This document shows, in pieces, positions 17,557 to 26,511 of a DNA stretch of 64,000 nucleotides. The DNA lies in assembly GCF_008124715.1 (NCBI RefSeq), contig NZ_VNHO01000005.1:48894-112893 (forward strand), given 5' to 3'. Position 1 is the stretch's first letter. The number at the start of each line of letters is the position of its first letter. The notes under the pieces were generated by a model, which was given only the letters and a program-made list of their open reading frames with translations, was not told the origin of the DNA and did not search any database. A program made the position numbers and the translations under genes. Source of the stretch: Thermosediminibacter litoriperuensis (GTDB taxonomy: Bacteria; Bacillota; Thermosediminibacteria; Thermosediminibacterales; Thermosediminibacteraceae).

Positions 17557-17694
17557 TCATTTTTTATTCTTAATACTCACCGGACGTTTTTCTTGATCGC
17601 GATGCAGCTCACAGCAATCCATCTTTTTACCCCTGAATGTTTTTTCATTGGCTTTGGCTAAATTCTCCAGAAACCTGCTGAGCCATCCAGCCAT
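17557..17694 (-). CDS. LDCC-motif putative metal-binding miniprotein
   Basis: A 45-residue ORF that is below usual gene-calling size. It has a good SD (GAGGGGGTG) 7 nt before the ATG. The N-terminus (MAGWLSRFLENLAKANE) is amphipathic; the middle reads GKKMDCCELHRD. The layout WxxRFLExLAKANEK...GK-[LM]-DCC-x-L matches the small LDCC-motif putative metal-binding proteins of Clostridia, here with Met for Leu. The function is unknown. It lies just downstream of copA on the same strand. Confidence 0.75.
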   Translation of the reverse strand: MAGWLSRFLENLAKANEKTFRGKKMDCCELHRDQEKRPVSIKNKK

Positions 17695-17811
17695 TATAAC
17701 ACCCCCTCACATTAAGGTATACCGATCCGGTCAGGAAAACGCACCGGACTCAAAATCCCGATAGAACTCACAACCCCGTATCGACTTAAAATGTCCTCAG
17801 TTTGTAGAATT

Positions 17812-20223
17812 TCAGGGTTTAAATTTCCTCAGCCTCAGGGCGTTGGTTACCACTGAAACCGAGCTGAAGGCCATGGCGGCTCCTGCTATGGCGGGGCTTA
17901 GATACCCGAGAGCGGCAAACGGGATACCGAGGGTATTATATACAAACGCCCAGAAGAGGTTTTGTTTTATGTTTCCCATGGTGGCTCGGCTGAGTTTTAT
18001 GGCAGTTACTATACCCTTTAGATCTCCGCTCATGAGCGTTATATCCGCCGCCTCGATAGCCACATCGGTGCCGGTGCCGATGGCTATTCCGACGTCGGCT
18101 GCCGCCAGTGCAGGCGCGTCGTTGATGCCGTCTCCAACCATGGCGGTGATTTTACCCTGCTTCTTCAGCTTTTCAACCTCTTCAGCTTTATGCTCGGGAA
18201 GCACCTCGGCCAGGACATTTTCTATTCCCACCTGCCGGGCTATGGCCCCGGCGGTGCGCTCGTTGTCGCCGGTTATCATCCAGACTTCGATACCCATTTT
18301 CTTCAGCTCGTCGATAACTTCTCCTGAGTTTTCCTTGACGGTATCGGCCACCGCCACAATACCTTCAAGAACTCCATCCATAGCCATAATCATCGCAGTC
18401 TTACCTTCATTTTCAAGCTTCGTCAGCAGGTCCTCTACACTTTCCATAGGAATATTTTTGTCTTTTATGAGCCTTCGGTTGCCCAGGTAAACTTCCCTGC
18501 CTCTGATTTTTGCATATATGCCGTGGCCGGGTATGGCCTGGAAACTTTCGGGATCGGGAAGTTCAAGCCCTTTTTCTCTGGCTTTATTAACGATGGCCTC
18601 ACCCAGAGGATGCTCGGAATTTTTTTCCGCTACAGCCGCAAAATTGAGGATTTCCTCTTCCCCTAAATTCCCAGTCGAAATAATATCGGTGACTTCCGGA
18701 TTTCCTTTTGTTATGGTTCCCGTCTTGTCGAGCACGATCGCCCTGATCCTATGGGCCCTCTCGAGGTGTTCTCCGCCCTTGATAAGCACCCCGTACTCGG
18801 CGCCCTTGCCCGTCCCCACCATTACCGAGGTGGGCGTGGCCAGACCCAGAGCACACGGACACGCTATCACCAGCACCGCTACCGCGTTTATGAGTCCTGC
18901 CGTAAAGTTGTCAAACACAAAATACCAGACCGCAAAAGTTACGAGAGCGATGGCGATGACCACAGGAACGAAGACACCCGATATCTGGTCAGCCAGCTTT
19001 TGAATCGGCGCCTTCGACCCCTGGGCTTCCTCCACCAGTTTCACGATCTGGGCAAGTACGGTATCCTTGCCGACTTTTGTAGCTTTAAACTTGAAGGTAC
19101 CCGTCTTGTTGATGGTAGCACCTATTACTTCGTCCCCCACTCTTTTTTCTACAGGGATGCTTTCACCGGTGAGCATGGATTCATCCACAGAAGAATAACC
19201 TTCAATGATAACACCGTCCACCGGTATCTTCTCACCGGGCCTAACCACCACGATGTCCCCTACTTCCACCTGTTCCACGGGTATCTCCATTTCTTTGCCG
19301 CTTCTTATCACCCGGGCGGTCTTGGCCTGCAGGCCCAGTAATTTTCTTATAGCTTCCGACGTCCTGCCTTTGGCTACGGCCTCCAGGTACTTGCCCAGGG
19401 TAATGAGAGTGATGATAACCGCGGATGCTTCAAAGTAAAGGTAGTCGTGAATCATTTCCATGGGAATGGTAAACACATTATATAAACTGTAAAAATACGC
19501 GGCAGTGGTACCCATGGCTATCAGCACATCCATGTTGGCGGAGCCGTTCTTCAAAGTATGATAAGCTCCACGGTAATACCTGTAACCTATTATAAACTGC
19601 ACGGGGGTGGCAAGACCTACTTGAAACCACGGATTGTCAAGGATACCTCCATGCCAGCCCATGACCCTGAAAATCATCGTCAGGATCAGGGGTGTCGTGA
19701 GGATGGCCGAAATTACCACCAGCCTGCCTAAAGACCGAATCTCCCTCTCTCTTTCCTGTTTTTCCCTGTCCACATCCATTTCGGTCTTTTCGTAAGCGTC
19801 GTAGCCCATGTCCCGGATAACTTTAATGAGGTTTTTTACATCGGTCAAACTGCTTAAATACTCGACCGTGGCAGTCTCCGCGGCGAAATTCACCGATGCT
19901 TTCAAAACTCCCGGAGCCCGGGATAGGGCCTTTTCAATGCGGGCGGCGCAAGAGGCGCAGGTCATATTCTTCAGCCCCAGCTCCACCTTGTCCGGTAAGA
20001 TGTCATAGCCGAGATCCCTTATTTTCTGCACAAAATCCGCCACGGAAACCTCTTTGGGATCATAGGTGATGCTGGCCTTTTCAGCCGCAAAGTTTATATT
20101 TACTTCCTGCACACCAGGCATCCTTGAAAGTACTTTTTCAATTCGGGCGGCGCAGGAAGCACAGGTCATCCCTTTTATAGTTAGCGCTATATTTTGCGCT
20201 GCTTTCCCAATAGCTTCCGGCAT
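17812..20223 (-). CDS. copA: Cu(+)-exporting P1B-type ATPase CopA
   Basis: An 803-residue pump. It has two N-terminal HMA domains ([13 protein letters not shown] near 18-30 and [13 protein letters not shown] near 85-97), eight membrane helices, the TGES actuator motif, the CPC metal site ([12 protein letters not shown]), DKTGT phosphorylation site, SEHPLGEAI (the HP motif of the N domain) and [10 protein letters not shown]. It exports Cu(I) across the membrane. A 17-nt CsoR-type palindrome (20255-20271) lies just before it, so it is probably induced by copper. It has no partner chaperone in the same transcript. Confidence 0.97.
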   Translation of the reverse strand: MPEAIGKAAQNIALTIKGMTCASCAARIEKVLSRMPGVQEVNINFAAEKASITYDPKEVSVADFVQKIRDLGYDILPDKVELGLKNMTCASCAARIEKALSRAPGVLKASVNFAAETATVEYLSSLTDVKNLIKVIRDMGYDAYEKTEMDVDREKQEREREIRSLGRLVVISAILTTPLILTMIFRVMGWHGGILDNPWFQVGLATPVQFIIGYRYYRGAYHTLKNGSANMDVLIAMGTTAAYFYSLYNVFTIPMEMIHDYLYFEASAVIITLITLGKYLEAVAKGRTSEAIRKLLGLQAKTARVIRSGKEMEIPVEQVEVGDIVVVRPGEKIPVDGVIIEGYSSVDESMLTGESIPVEKRVGDEVIGATINKTGTFKFKATKVGKDTVLAQIVKLVEEAQGSKAPIQKLADQISGVFVPVVIAIALVTFAVWYFVFDNFTAGLINAVAVLVIACPCALGLATPTSVMVGTGKGAEYGVLIKGGEHLERAHRIRAIVLDKTGTITKGNPEVTDIISTGNLGEEEILNFAAVAEKNSEHPLGEAIVNKAREKGLELPDPESFQAIPGHGIYAKIRGREVYLGNRRLIKDKNIPMESVEDLLTKLENEGKTAMIMAMDGVLEGIVAVADTVKENSGEVIDELKKMGIEVWMITGDNERTAGAIARQVGIENVLAEVLPEHKAEEVEKLKKQGKITAMVGDGINDAPALAAADVGIAIGTGTDVAIEAADITLMSGDLKGIVTAIKLSRATMGNIKQNLFWAFVYNTLGIPFAALGYLSPAIAGAAMAFSSVSVVTNALRLRKFKP

Positions 20224-20254
20224 ATTTTATTCCCTCCAAACTGCCTTTAATAAT

Positions 20255-20271
20255 ATACCCCATGGGGGTAT
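20255..20271. promoter_or_regulatory. CsoR-type operator before copA (site 1)
   Basis: ATACCCC-ATG-GGGGTAT, a perfect 7+3+7 palindrome 32 nt before the copA start. It shares its form with three other sites at 22641, 22786 and 26771. G-tract inverted repeats of this kind are bound by CsoR-family repressors. Confidence 0.8.
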
Positions 20272-20353
20272 CCTGATTCCATTATATTCTTCAGTGAATA
20301 AAATGTCAACATTTATTTATAGTATCTGCTGATTAAAGAAAGTAATGCTCCCG

Positions 20354-22597
20354 TCACATCCATATATCCCGGATGAAGAAAGTTAATAGAAAATAAGCAG
20401 TAGCGCTTAATAACAGAGAATAAGTAAAACCGAAAAGCCCCGCAATTCCAATAGCTAAGGTAGAACCCAACAATGAAGCAACGCCGTTTATCCCCCACAT
20501 CAACGGTATTAATGAAGGTTTCCCCAACTGATGGACCCTTTCTATTCCCGCCGGGAAGAAACTGCCCATAGCAGAACCGATGGGGATCAAGATTAAAGCC
20601 ATAATTGCTAGCTTAAAATAGAAGGATTCTCCTAGAAAATTTGGAAACACCGCTCGGTACAGGATCACCATCATGACTATTCCGAAGGCCAAAGCAACGG
20701 GCAAATCCTTTTTCAAGCCTTTAAACCTTTTGCCCGCTAAACTCCCCAAGCTACATGCTACTACCAGGATGCTAACCGTTGCCAGAAACGACGTAGAGGG
20801 ATGGCCTAATAAAAGGATATTTTTTTGCACCAGGGATATTTCCAGAGCCATGAAACCGATACCTATCAAGAAAAAATAATTGGTAAGGCTTCTCTCTTGC
20901 CTGTCCATATTTTTGTAATGAGGCGCGAAATATACTAATAAAACGTAAATAACCAAAAACAGCACTGCCCTAACGGAATTCGGAAGACCGTAAGAGAAGT
21001 GGTAAAAAAACGGTCTATCGTCGGTGGTCGGCCTGGTATCAACACTGCTGAATTTTACAATATCACCGATTCCCGTAAATTCTGCCAAAGGAAACTTGTC
21101 CCCCTCATAACTCCATGGAATAAATACAGGCTCAAGGGAGTATTTCAATGCCGTTTTCAGGTACTGTGCGCCTTGTTCCGGAGTAAAGGGTTTTTTTCGG
21201 ATTACAATTGAAGGGTAATGAAAGTGCTTACCGTCATTATCGTGATCCTCAAATCGCTTGGACACTATGCCGATGTGGCGGATCGCGTCCCGGTATGGGA
21301 TACCAAGGCTCTCGAAAACCGCCAGTGCAGTTGTAACGATTCGCGTCATATCCCTCTCGTCGTGAGCCGCAAAAACCAGCTGCCCGTCCTCCGTCAGGTG
21401 CTCAAAGTACTTCAAAATAGCTTCTTTGGTATAAATATAGTTTTCCGTAAGGGCAAGGCCGCCTGATCCGGCGGCTTCTGTCATCACCAGTGACATGAAA
21501 ATAGTATCGTATTTTTCCTTCGCTTGCTCGACAAAGTTTCTCCCATCCCCGACGAACGTCTTAACCTGGGGAAGATTATAAATATCGCCTGTGAAAGGAG
21601 CAAATTTTTTAGCCGCCTGAATACTGCTTTTATTGATCTCTACGGCTGTTATGTCCTCACTGCCGGCCAAGAGGGCGAGGAGGATATCCTTGCCGCCACC
21701 GGGGCCTATGACCAAAGTTTTGGGCTGTTTTTGCAGCGTAAAGGGCAGGAAGCCGGGGGTACTTTTGAGCCAAGACATTGAATCCGGGTTCCCGTCAAAT
21801 CTGTACATTTCTGAAGCGGCACCCCCGTCCATAAAAATAATTTTGCTTTCGGCATCCCCCGTGTCGACGACATCGGTTCTCGAAAAGGAATCCCACTTGG
21901 TATACTCTATTGTGGTTTTTTCGTCTTTTTCTATACCGTAAAGCTTCAGCTTCCTTATTGCTAAAAGTTCGCCGAAATGCCGCTCGAAGTCAGTCAGATT
22001 TAATGTCGATACAGAAACAGTCGCTGCGACCAGTAATGCCGATAAAAGGAATACTTTTAGATTTTTATATGTATAGGAGAACAGCATCTGGATAATAAAA
22101 AGAGCCATACATAAGAATAATAAGGATATTATCATGCCGTAATTATCGAGAATTAAAAAAGTCAGCAATCCAAAGGCAATCGCACCTATTAAATCGGTAA
22201 AATAAAGCGTGCGTGCGTAATGCGACATGCGAACATAAATAGTAGCCATCATGGCTCCTCCGACGGCAAAAGGGATAATACTTAAAAACATATATAACAT
22301 GGGAAAGAAGTTAAATAAGTTGATGTAAAGGGGCAGTATGATCGCCCCATAGGCTAGTAATAAAAGCCATTGGAGCCGTATCAGAGAAATGGAGTTTAAC
22401 TTATCTTGATTATCGACCAGCCTGCGCTGAATCCATAGAGCACCCAGCCCTAGACCGAGGACAGCCGTTGAAATTATGATAAACGCAAAATGATACCAAA
22501 CAAGATACGAAAAAATCCGCGTAAAAAGAAATTCCAGGGAAAATAAAAAGCCAGAAAGCATAAAAGTCGCCAAGAAAAGTGGTAAATGCGTTTCCAT
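20354..22597 (-). CDS. Membrane-embedded spermidine-synthase-like (Rossmann transferase) protein
   Basis: About 747 residues. N-terminal membrane helices (about 1-200) are followed by a soluble SpeE-like domain with VIGPGGGKDILLALLAG, AVEINKSS and VGDGRNFVEQ, then seven more C-terminal helices. The SAM or decarboxylated-SAM binding core is kept. The residue after the last strand, where aminopropyltransferases have a catalytic Asp, reads YDTIFMSLVMT, so polyamine synthesis is unlikely. I start at the ATG at 22597 (SD GGGGGG); the longer start at 22642 would fall in the operator at 22641-22657. It appears to belong to the copper regulon. The product is unknown. Confidence 0.8.
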   Translation of the reverse strand: METHLPLFLATFMLSGFLFSLEFLFTRIFSYLVWYHFAFIIISTAVLGLGLGALWIQRRLVDNQDKLNSISLIRLQWLLLLAYGAIILPLYINLFNFFPMLYMFLSIIPFAVGGAMMATIYVRMSHYARTLYFTDLIGAIAFGLLTFLILDNYGMIISLLFLCMALFIIQMLFSYTYKNLKVFLLSALLVAATVSVSTLNLTDFERHFGELLAIRKLKLYGIEKDEKTTIEYTKWDSFSRTDVVDTGDAESKIIFMDGGAASEMYRFDGNPDSMSWLKSTPGFLPFTLQKQPKTLVIGPGGGKDILLALLAGSEDITAVEINKSSIQAAKKFAPFTGDIYNLPQVKTFVGDGRNFVEQAKEKYDTIFMSLVMTEAAGSGGLALTENYIYTKEAILKYFEHLTEDGQLVFAAHDERDMTRIVTTALAVFESLGIPYRDAIRHIGIVSKRFEDHDNDGKHFHYPSIVIRKKPFTPEQGAQYLKTALKYSLEPVFIPWSYEGDKFPLAEFTGIGDIVKFSSVDTRPTTDDRPFFYHFSYGLPNSVRAVLFLVIYVLLVYFAPHYKNMDRQERSLTNYFFLIGIGFMALEISLVQKNILLLGHPSTSFLATVSILVVACSLGSLAGKRFKGLKKDLPVALAFGIVMMVILYRAVFPNFLGESFYFKLAIMALILIPIGSAMGSFFPAGIERVHQLGKPSLIPLMWGINGVASLLGSTLAIGIAGLFGFTYSLLLSATAYFLLTFFIRDIWM

Positions 22598-22640
22598 CGC
22601 CGACCCCCCACATAAAATTTCATGAAAAGGAACTGCACTC

Positions 22641-22657
22641 ATACCCCTTATGGGTAT
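22641..22657. promoter_or_regulatory. CsoR-type operator (site 2)
   Basis: ATACCCC-TTA-TGGGTAT, the same 7+3+7 form with one mismatch, 44 nt before the start of the membrane SpeE-like gene. Confidence 0.75.
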
Positions 22658-22743
22658 ATATTTTATAAAATTATACTATCCTTTGTCAATCAAAACGCCA
22701 GAGCCTCAGAACTTTTGATTTCGGGGATCTTTTTAACAGGATA

Positions 22744-22772
22744 TTGACACATAAAGACAAAAATGATAAAGT
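22744..22772 (+). promoter_or_regulatory. Sigma-A promoter of the YHS gene
   Basis: TTGACA at 22744-22749, a 17-nt spacer and TAAAGT at 22767-22772. The operator at 22786-22802 lies just downstream of the expected transcription start, a position suited to repression. Confidence 0.8.
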
Positions 22773-22785
22773 AATAAAAGACGTT

Positions 22786-22802
22786 ATACCCCATAGGGGT
22801 AT
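22786..22802. promoter_or_regulatory. CsoR-type operator (site 3)
   Basis: ATACCCC-ATA-GGGGTAT, a perfect palindrome 25 nt before the start of the YHS gene and directly after its promoter. Confidence 0.8.
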
Positions 22803-22827
22803 ATTTACTCGTGAAGGAGGTGAAAAT

Positions 22828-23004
22828 ATGGCTATCGATCCGGTATGCGGTATGAAGGTAAATGAAAATGACGCTTTTGCCACATCTACTTACAATGGCC
22901 AAACCTACTATTTCTGTTCCAAACACTGTCAAATAGCTTTTGATAAAAATCCTGAAAAATATCTAAAAAACAAAGAAGATAAAGGTCATCATCACTGTTG
23001 TTAG
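22828..23004 (+). CDS. YHS-domain metal-binding protein with His/Cys tail
   Basis: A 58-residue protein. It starts at the ATG at 22828 behind GAAGGAGG; the longer reading from 22744 would cross the promoter. The YHS domain is almost the entire protein (AIDPVCGMKVNENDA and YYFCSKHCQIAFDKNPEKY). The end GHHHCC is an added metal-binding tail. YHS domains occur in copper-resistance proteins and in ATPase N-termini; here it is probably a cytosolic Cu(I) binder. Its own promoter and operator indicate metal-dependent induction. Confidence 0.9.
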   Translation: MAIDPVCGMKVNENDAFATSTYNGQTYYFCSKHCQIAFDKNPEKYLKNKEDKGHHHCC

Positions 23005-23120
23005 TTTTAATGAAAATTGATGTCAATAGGCGGAATGCTAAATATACACAAACGACCGGCTGTGTTATGAGCGAAATTTTATGGCGAATAGTTTGCCATT
23101 GATAAACTTTATTCCTGATA

Positions 23121-23153
23121 AAATAAGCACCGATTCTAAGGTGCTTATTTTTT
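23121..23153 (+). terminator. Terminator between the YHS and Csp genes
   Basis: AAATAAGCACC, an 8-nt loop and GGTGCTTATTT followed by Ts. It lies about 115 nt after the YHS stop and 120 nt before the Csp start, so the two genes may be separate transcripts. Confidence 0.85.
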
Positions 23154-23272
23154 AACCCCAAAAATGCAATGTTAAACGTAGCGTACACATTACACTTAAA
23201 ACAAAGTAGTACAATTCTAACACGTTTACAAATAATACCTAAGGATGTAAAAAATATACGGAGGTGTTCGAT

Positions 23273-23620
23273 GTGCCTACTATCGATTCTACAGTCGAGA
23301 AATACCAAAGATGTATCGAACTTTGCAATAGCTACATGAAAGCATGCGAGGAATGTGTGAACTCCTGCCTGAAAGAACCCGATGTAGCCGCTAGAATAAA
23401 ATGTGTCCAAATGCTTCGCGATTGTGCCGACATCTGTTCTTTAGCTTCCCAGTTCATGGCAAGGAATAGTGCTTTCGCAAAACAAATCTGCTCTCTATGT
23501 GCAGACATCTGCGAAGCCTGCGCCAGAGAGTGCGAAATGTTTAAAGACGCGCACTGTCAGCAGTGTGCTGATATCTGCCGCCGATGTGCTCAGGAATGCA
23601 GATATATGGCGAATATGTGA
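23273..23620 (+). CDS. Four-helix-bundle copper storage protein (Csp-like, DUF326)
   Basis: A 115-residue, Cys-rich protein with 19 cysteines, largely in CxxxC spacing along helices (CIELCNSYMKACEECVNSC, CADICEACARECEMF, CQQCADICRRC). This is the Csp/DUF326 fold in which inward-facing thiolates store many Cu(I) ions. I take the GTG at 23273 (MPTIDSTVEK); GGAGG ends 8 nt before it, whereas the GTG at 23264 overlaps the SD. There is no signal peptide, so it is a cytosolic (Csp3-type) store. It has its own terminator. Confidence 0.9.
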   Translation: MPTIDSTVEKYQRCIELCNSYMKACEECVNSCLKEPDVAARIKCVQMLRDCADICSLASQFMARNSAFAKQICSLCADICEACARECEMFKDAHCQQCADICRRCAQECRYMANM

Positions 23621-23624
23621 TAAC

Positions 23625-23656
23625 AAAGAGGCGCCCCGACAAGGGCGTCTCTTTAA
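23625..23656. terminator. Bidirectional terminator between the Csp and SHOCT genes
   Basis: AAAGAGGCGCCC and GGGCGTCTCTTT form a 12-bp stem (one G-T pair) with a 6-nt loop, between convergent genes. Confidence 0.88.
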
Positions 23657-23671
23657 TCGTTCTCCATAAAA

Positions 23672-23929
23672 TCAGGTCCTGTTCAGATCTTCCTTTATCT
23701 TTTCAAATTCCTCTTTTGTTATTTCTCCCGCGGCATAGCGCTTTTTGAGGATGTCCAGCGGCGTTTCGGTGAAATTTCGCCTTTCCGATGACCCATTGAT
23801 GGGAATTAACTTTATCAATCTGAATATAAAATATATCACTGCCGCACAGAACAATACCCACAAAAACATCCCCAGATACATTATCATACTTCCATCGTAA
23901 CCCCAGCCGGGGTAAAACCAGTGCATCAT
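23672..23929 (-). CDS. SHOCT-domain membrane protein
   Basis: An 85-residue protein. It has one membrane helix (about 16-40) after an aromatic N-terminus (MMHWFYPGWGYDG) and a C-terminal SHOCT motif (DILKKRYAAGEITKEEFEKIK). Such small proteins are common beside copper and heavy-metal resistance genes, but their role is unknown; SHOCT motifs are thought to mediate oligomerisation. Confidence 0.85.
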   Translation of the reverse strand: MMHWFYPGWGYDGSMIMYLGMFLWVLFCAAVIYFIFRLIKLIPINGSSERRNFTETPLDILKKRYAAGEITKEEFEKIKEDLNRT

Positions 23930-24042
23930 TTATACTACCTCGCTTCCGTTCGGGATGGAGCAAAAAGTTTTAAGATATAAATGAAGTACGTTTTGACTCA
24001 GGATTATTATTCCCTAATATACATGATAAATATGTTGTGGAG

Positions 24043-24135
24043 TTATTTAAGCCAATCCCAGGGATTTACGTGTTTTCCCTCTTTATCACGCCAAAATCCA
24101 GGTGTGAGCCCGAACTTAATCCCTCTTAAGCGCAT
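24043..24135 (-). CDS. 30-residue ORF with strong ribosome site (unknown)
   Basis: A 30-codon ORF with an excellent SD (GCAGGAGGAG) and ATG. The product begins MRLRGIKFGLTPGFW and ends NPWDWLK: basic, with three Trp and no hydrophobic helix. It lies 65 nt after the stop of the membrane YHS gene, past a weak hairpin, so it may be the last member of the CsoR-type operon. I do not recognise it. The strong SD is the main argument that it is real. Confidence 0.5.
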   Translation of the reverse strand: MRLRGIKFGLTPGFWRDKEGKHVNPWDWLK

Positions 24136-24173
24136 AATCTCCTCCTGCTTTCTTATCAGACATTAAGAAAACG

Positions 24174-24189
24174 GAGGCTCACCAGCCTC
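24174..24189 (-). terminator. Weak hairpin after the membrane YHS gene
   Basis: GAGGCT-CACC-AGCCTC, a 6-bp stem followed in the minus direction by CCGTTTTC. It may terminate the operon partially or only protect its 3' end. Confidence 0.45.
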
Positions 24190-24199
24190 TATATTTTTT

Positions 24200-24469
24200 C
24201 TACCCTCTGAAAGAATTGGCGCATTCCTCGCTGCAAAAATAATAAGTTTTTCCGTTTATCTGCCTGGTGATGGCGTTCTTTTTCGATACTCTCATGCCGC
24301 AAACAGGGTCTACGGCATATTCGCCATTACCATCTGTTCTATAATGGTCATGACCACCGGCATAATGACCTCCGTGCCCGCCATGGCCTCCGCAGCACCC
24401 GCCCCTTCTCATCATCAAAAAAAGCAAACCCGCCCCGATCAACAGCAATATAATATCCGAAAAATCCAC
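24200..24469 (-). CDS. Membrane-anchored YHS-domain protein with Gly/His linker
   Basis: About 89 residues. It has one N-terminal helix (DIILLLIGAGLLFLMM), a metal-binding linker (CCGGHGGHGGHYAGGHDHY) and a C-terminal YHS domain (YAVDPVCGMRVSKKNA, YYFCSEECANSF). I prefer the GTG at 24469, which has AAGGAGA at proper distance, over the GTG at 24487, which has no SD. It likely binds copper at the membrane and complements the soluble YHS protein at 22.8 kb. It is the last main gene of the operon from 26751. Confidence 0.85.
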   Translation of the reverse strand: MDFSDIILLLIGAGLLFLMMRRGGCCGGHGGHGGHYAGGHDHYRTDGNGEYAVDPVCGMRVSKKNAITRQINGKTYYFCSEECANSFRG

Positions 24470-24490
24470 ATTAATCTCTCCTTTCACTTT

Positions 24491-25216
24491 TCACGATGCA
24501 TTTTTCGTCAACTCCCTGGCACTCATAAAACGGCTAACCAAAGAGCCGCCCAATATAAGCATCAAACTAACCCATTGGGCGATGGACAAGGGAGCAATCA
24601 TTATGCTCTCCCTGAAAAATTCTATAAAGAACCGGTAAACGGAATACATCAGCACGAAATTCAAAAACAGTTCCCCATCGTATCGAATCGTTTTCCGGCG
24701 CATCCAGAGAATATAAAAGATAATTAAGGCGGATAATGCGGAATAAAACTGTACCGGATGCCTGGGTATCCCGTCCACCGTCACAGCCCATGGTACTTTT
24801 GCAGCCCTTCCATAGATATCGCATCCTATACGTCCTATGGAATATCCGAGAGCCAGGCCAGGAGAAACCACGTCCGACAGCTTAAAAAAGGACACCTTTT
24901 TGTACCGGGCGTATATTATCCCAGCCAGCAACCCACCGAGTACTGCTCCGTGAAAAGAAAGCCCCCCTTCGGATATATGCCATATCATGCTCGGATTTTT
25001 TATATAATAAGGTAAATTCAGCAGCACGAAAAGGAGCCTGGCGCCCACAAATCCTGCAATGACTATTACCTGGACAAAGGTTATTATTTCGTCTTCTTTT
25101 ATTCCCTTTCTACGGGCCTCTCTCATAGCTATATATAACCCCGCCAGAAGGCCCAGAGCTGTAAAAAATCCCAATTTATAGATGTTAAAGGGACCTATCC
25201 TGAAAAGTACTCCCAT
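24491..25216 (-). CDS. lgt: Prolipoprotein diacylglyceryl transferase
   Basis: A 241-residue integral membrane enzyme with about seven helices. The conserved LSFHGAVLGG (catalytic-region His) and GYSIGRIGCDIYGRAA (the Lgt signature, slightly altered from RIGNFxNGE) are present. Lgt attaches diacylglycerol to the lipobox Cys of lipoproteins. Its location in a metal-responsive operon, between CcdA and YHS genes, is unusual; it may be a second, specialised copy, since housekeeping lgt usually lies elsewhere. Confidence 0.9.
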   Translation of the reverse strand: MGVLFRIGPFNIYKLGFFTALGLLAGLYIAMREARRKGIKEDEIITFVQVIVIAGFVGARLLFVLLNLPYYIKNPSMIWHISEGGLSFHGAVLGGLLAGIIYARYKKVSFFKLSDVVSPGLALGYSIGRIGCDIYGRAAKVPWAVTVDGIPRHPVQFYSALSALIIFYILWMRRKTIRYDGELFLNFVLMYSVYRFFIEFFRESIMIAPLSIAQWVSLMLILGGSLVSRFMSARELTKNAS

Positions 25217-25231
25217 TTATCTCCTCTCTTT

Positions 25232-25972
25232 TCACATGCCGATGGGCAATTTGTACGGTAAAATCTCGTACAAAATCCTCGTTATCTTTGTAAAGTTACC
25301 GGTAAATATAGCGATTCCCAAAACTACCATTGTAATCCCCAGTATTATCTGCGGAGTTCTGGTCCTCATAAAAGCCTTCAATTTATCAAAGTACTTTTCA
25401 AAAGCCAGAGCCAGGACAAGATATGGTATTGCAAGTCCTATGGAAAAGATAAACATCAGCATCATTCCCTGGCCGGCGGCGGTCATAGTTCCCGCCAGCA
25501 TCAGAAACGAATAAAGAGTTGGCCCTATACAGTGGGAACAGGCTACGGCAAAAAATATTCCTACCAGGAATGCCCGCAAATAGCCCAGGGGTGGTAGTTT
25601 CAGGTTTAAGAGTTTGGGGTTAATATAAAAGGACGGCATATTCGTCGAGCCGAGCATTTTAAGACCCACTAAAACTATAAACGCTCCGCCCAAAATATTT
25701 AAGGCTCTTATATTTTCCTTTATCAAACTCCCGATTTTGCCCGATGCTCCACCGGCGAGGGTGAATACAAGCGTAAAGGCGGCTACAAAAAAGAGGGTGT
25801 TTGTTAATATTTTTTTCCTCATATGCCTAGGTTGAACCGATTTTAGTTCTTCTACGCTCATCCCGGTAATAATAGAAAAATACACGGTCACCATGGGAAT
25901 AAGGCACGGGGAAAAGAAGGATAAAAGTCCTCCCAGAAAGGACAGGCCGTATAAAGCAATCAGCGAACTCAT
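25232..25972 (-). CDS. CcdA/DsbD-family transmembrane electron carrier
   Basis: A 246-residue protein with six or more membrane helices. The two conserved Cys sites are visible: FFSPCLIPM near residue 23 and ACSHCIGPTLYSF near residue 145. CcdA proteins move reducing equivalents from cytosolic thioredoxin to extracytoplasmic thiols. In a copper-linked operon it may keep exported metal-binding thiols reduced. It lies 8 nt after the 174-residue protein gene and 15 nt before lgt. Confidence 0.9.
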   Translation of the reverse strand: MSSLIALYGLSFLGGLLSFFSPCLIPMVTVYFSIITGMSVEELKSVQPRHMRKKILTNTLFFVAAFTLVFTLAGGASGKIGSLIKENIRALNILGGAFIVLVGLKMLGSTNMPSFYINPKLLNLKLPPLGYLRAFLVGIFFAVACSHCIGPTLYSFLMLAGTMTAAGQGMMLMFIFSIGLAIPYLVLALAFEKYFDKLKAFMRTRTPQIILGITMVVLGIAIFTGNFTKITRILYEILPYKLPIGM

Positions 25973-25980
25973 GTGGTACT

Positions 25981-26505
25981 CTACCTTCCCCAGTCTATTT
26001 TATCCCACCGGTACTTCCTGTCTGGGACTGCAGCAATACCCCTGAGGTTCAACTCAATATAATCGGTATTTTTGTCAAAGATGCCGTTGTTTTTAACCCT
26101 TAAAATTCCGCTCCGGTGATGTCCGTCGTCTTGGATAGGCTCCCATATAAATCCATCTTCTACGGTTGTCTTGCCGTTAGTCAGGACTGCCAGCTTTTCA
26201 ATTTCGTAAGAAGTCAGATCTACGGTGTGAGTATTTAAAGCGACGTAAAATAGAAGATCCTTCTCATCGGGTTTCAGTATGTTCAGGAAAGCCACATCGA
26301 CGGTCACGGCGCCTCCTTCGGTGCGCCGGGTTATGGTAAAGAGCTGACTCTCGGATATACCCTCCAACGGATTTTCTTCGGGTTTAGATTCGGTTAATTC
26401 TTCGGGCGAGGGTTTTGATTCGGTTAATCCATTTTTAATATAAAAAAAAGCTAATGCCGCAAGAATCACAGCTAAGACCACTAGCCAGGTGCCGTATTTA
26501 CGCAT
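25981..26505 (-). CDS. Secreted or membrane-anchored protein of unknown function
   Basis: A 174-residue protein. It has one N-terminal helix (about 7-22), a Ser/Pro/Glu-rich spacer with a short repeat (LTESKPSPEE / LTESKPEEN), and an outward beta-rich domain (about 55-174) with no Cys. It ends RKYRWDKIDWGR. I do not recognise the family. Operon context with CcdA, Lgt and DUF2933-like genes suggests a role in extracytoplasmic metal or thiol handling; this is inference. Confidence 0.7.
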   Translation of the reverse strand: MRKYGTWLVVLAVILAALAFFYIKNGLTESKPSPEELTESKPEENPLEGISESQLFTITRRTEGGAVTVDVAFLNILKPDEKDLLFYVALNTHTVDLTSYEIEKLAVLTNGKTTVEDGFIWEPIQDDGHHRSGILRVKNNGIFDKNTDYIELNLRGIAAVPDRKYRWDKIDWGR

Positions 26506-26511
26506 CTTCCT

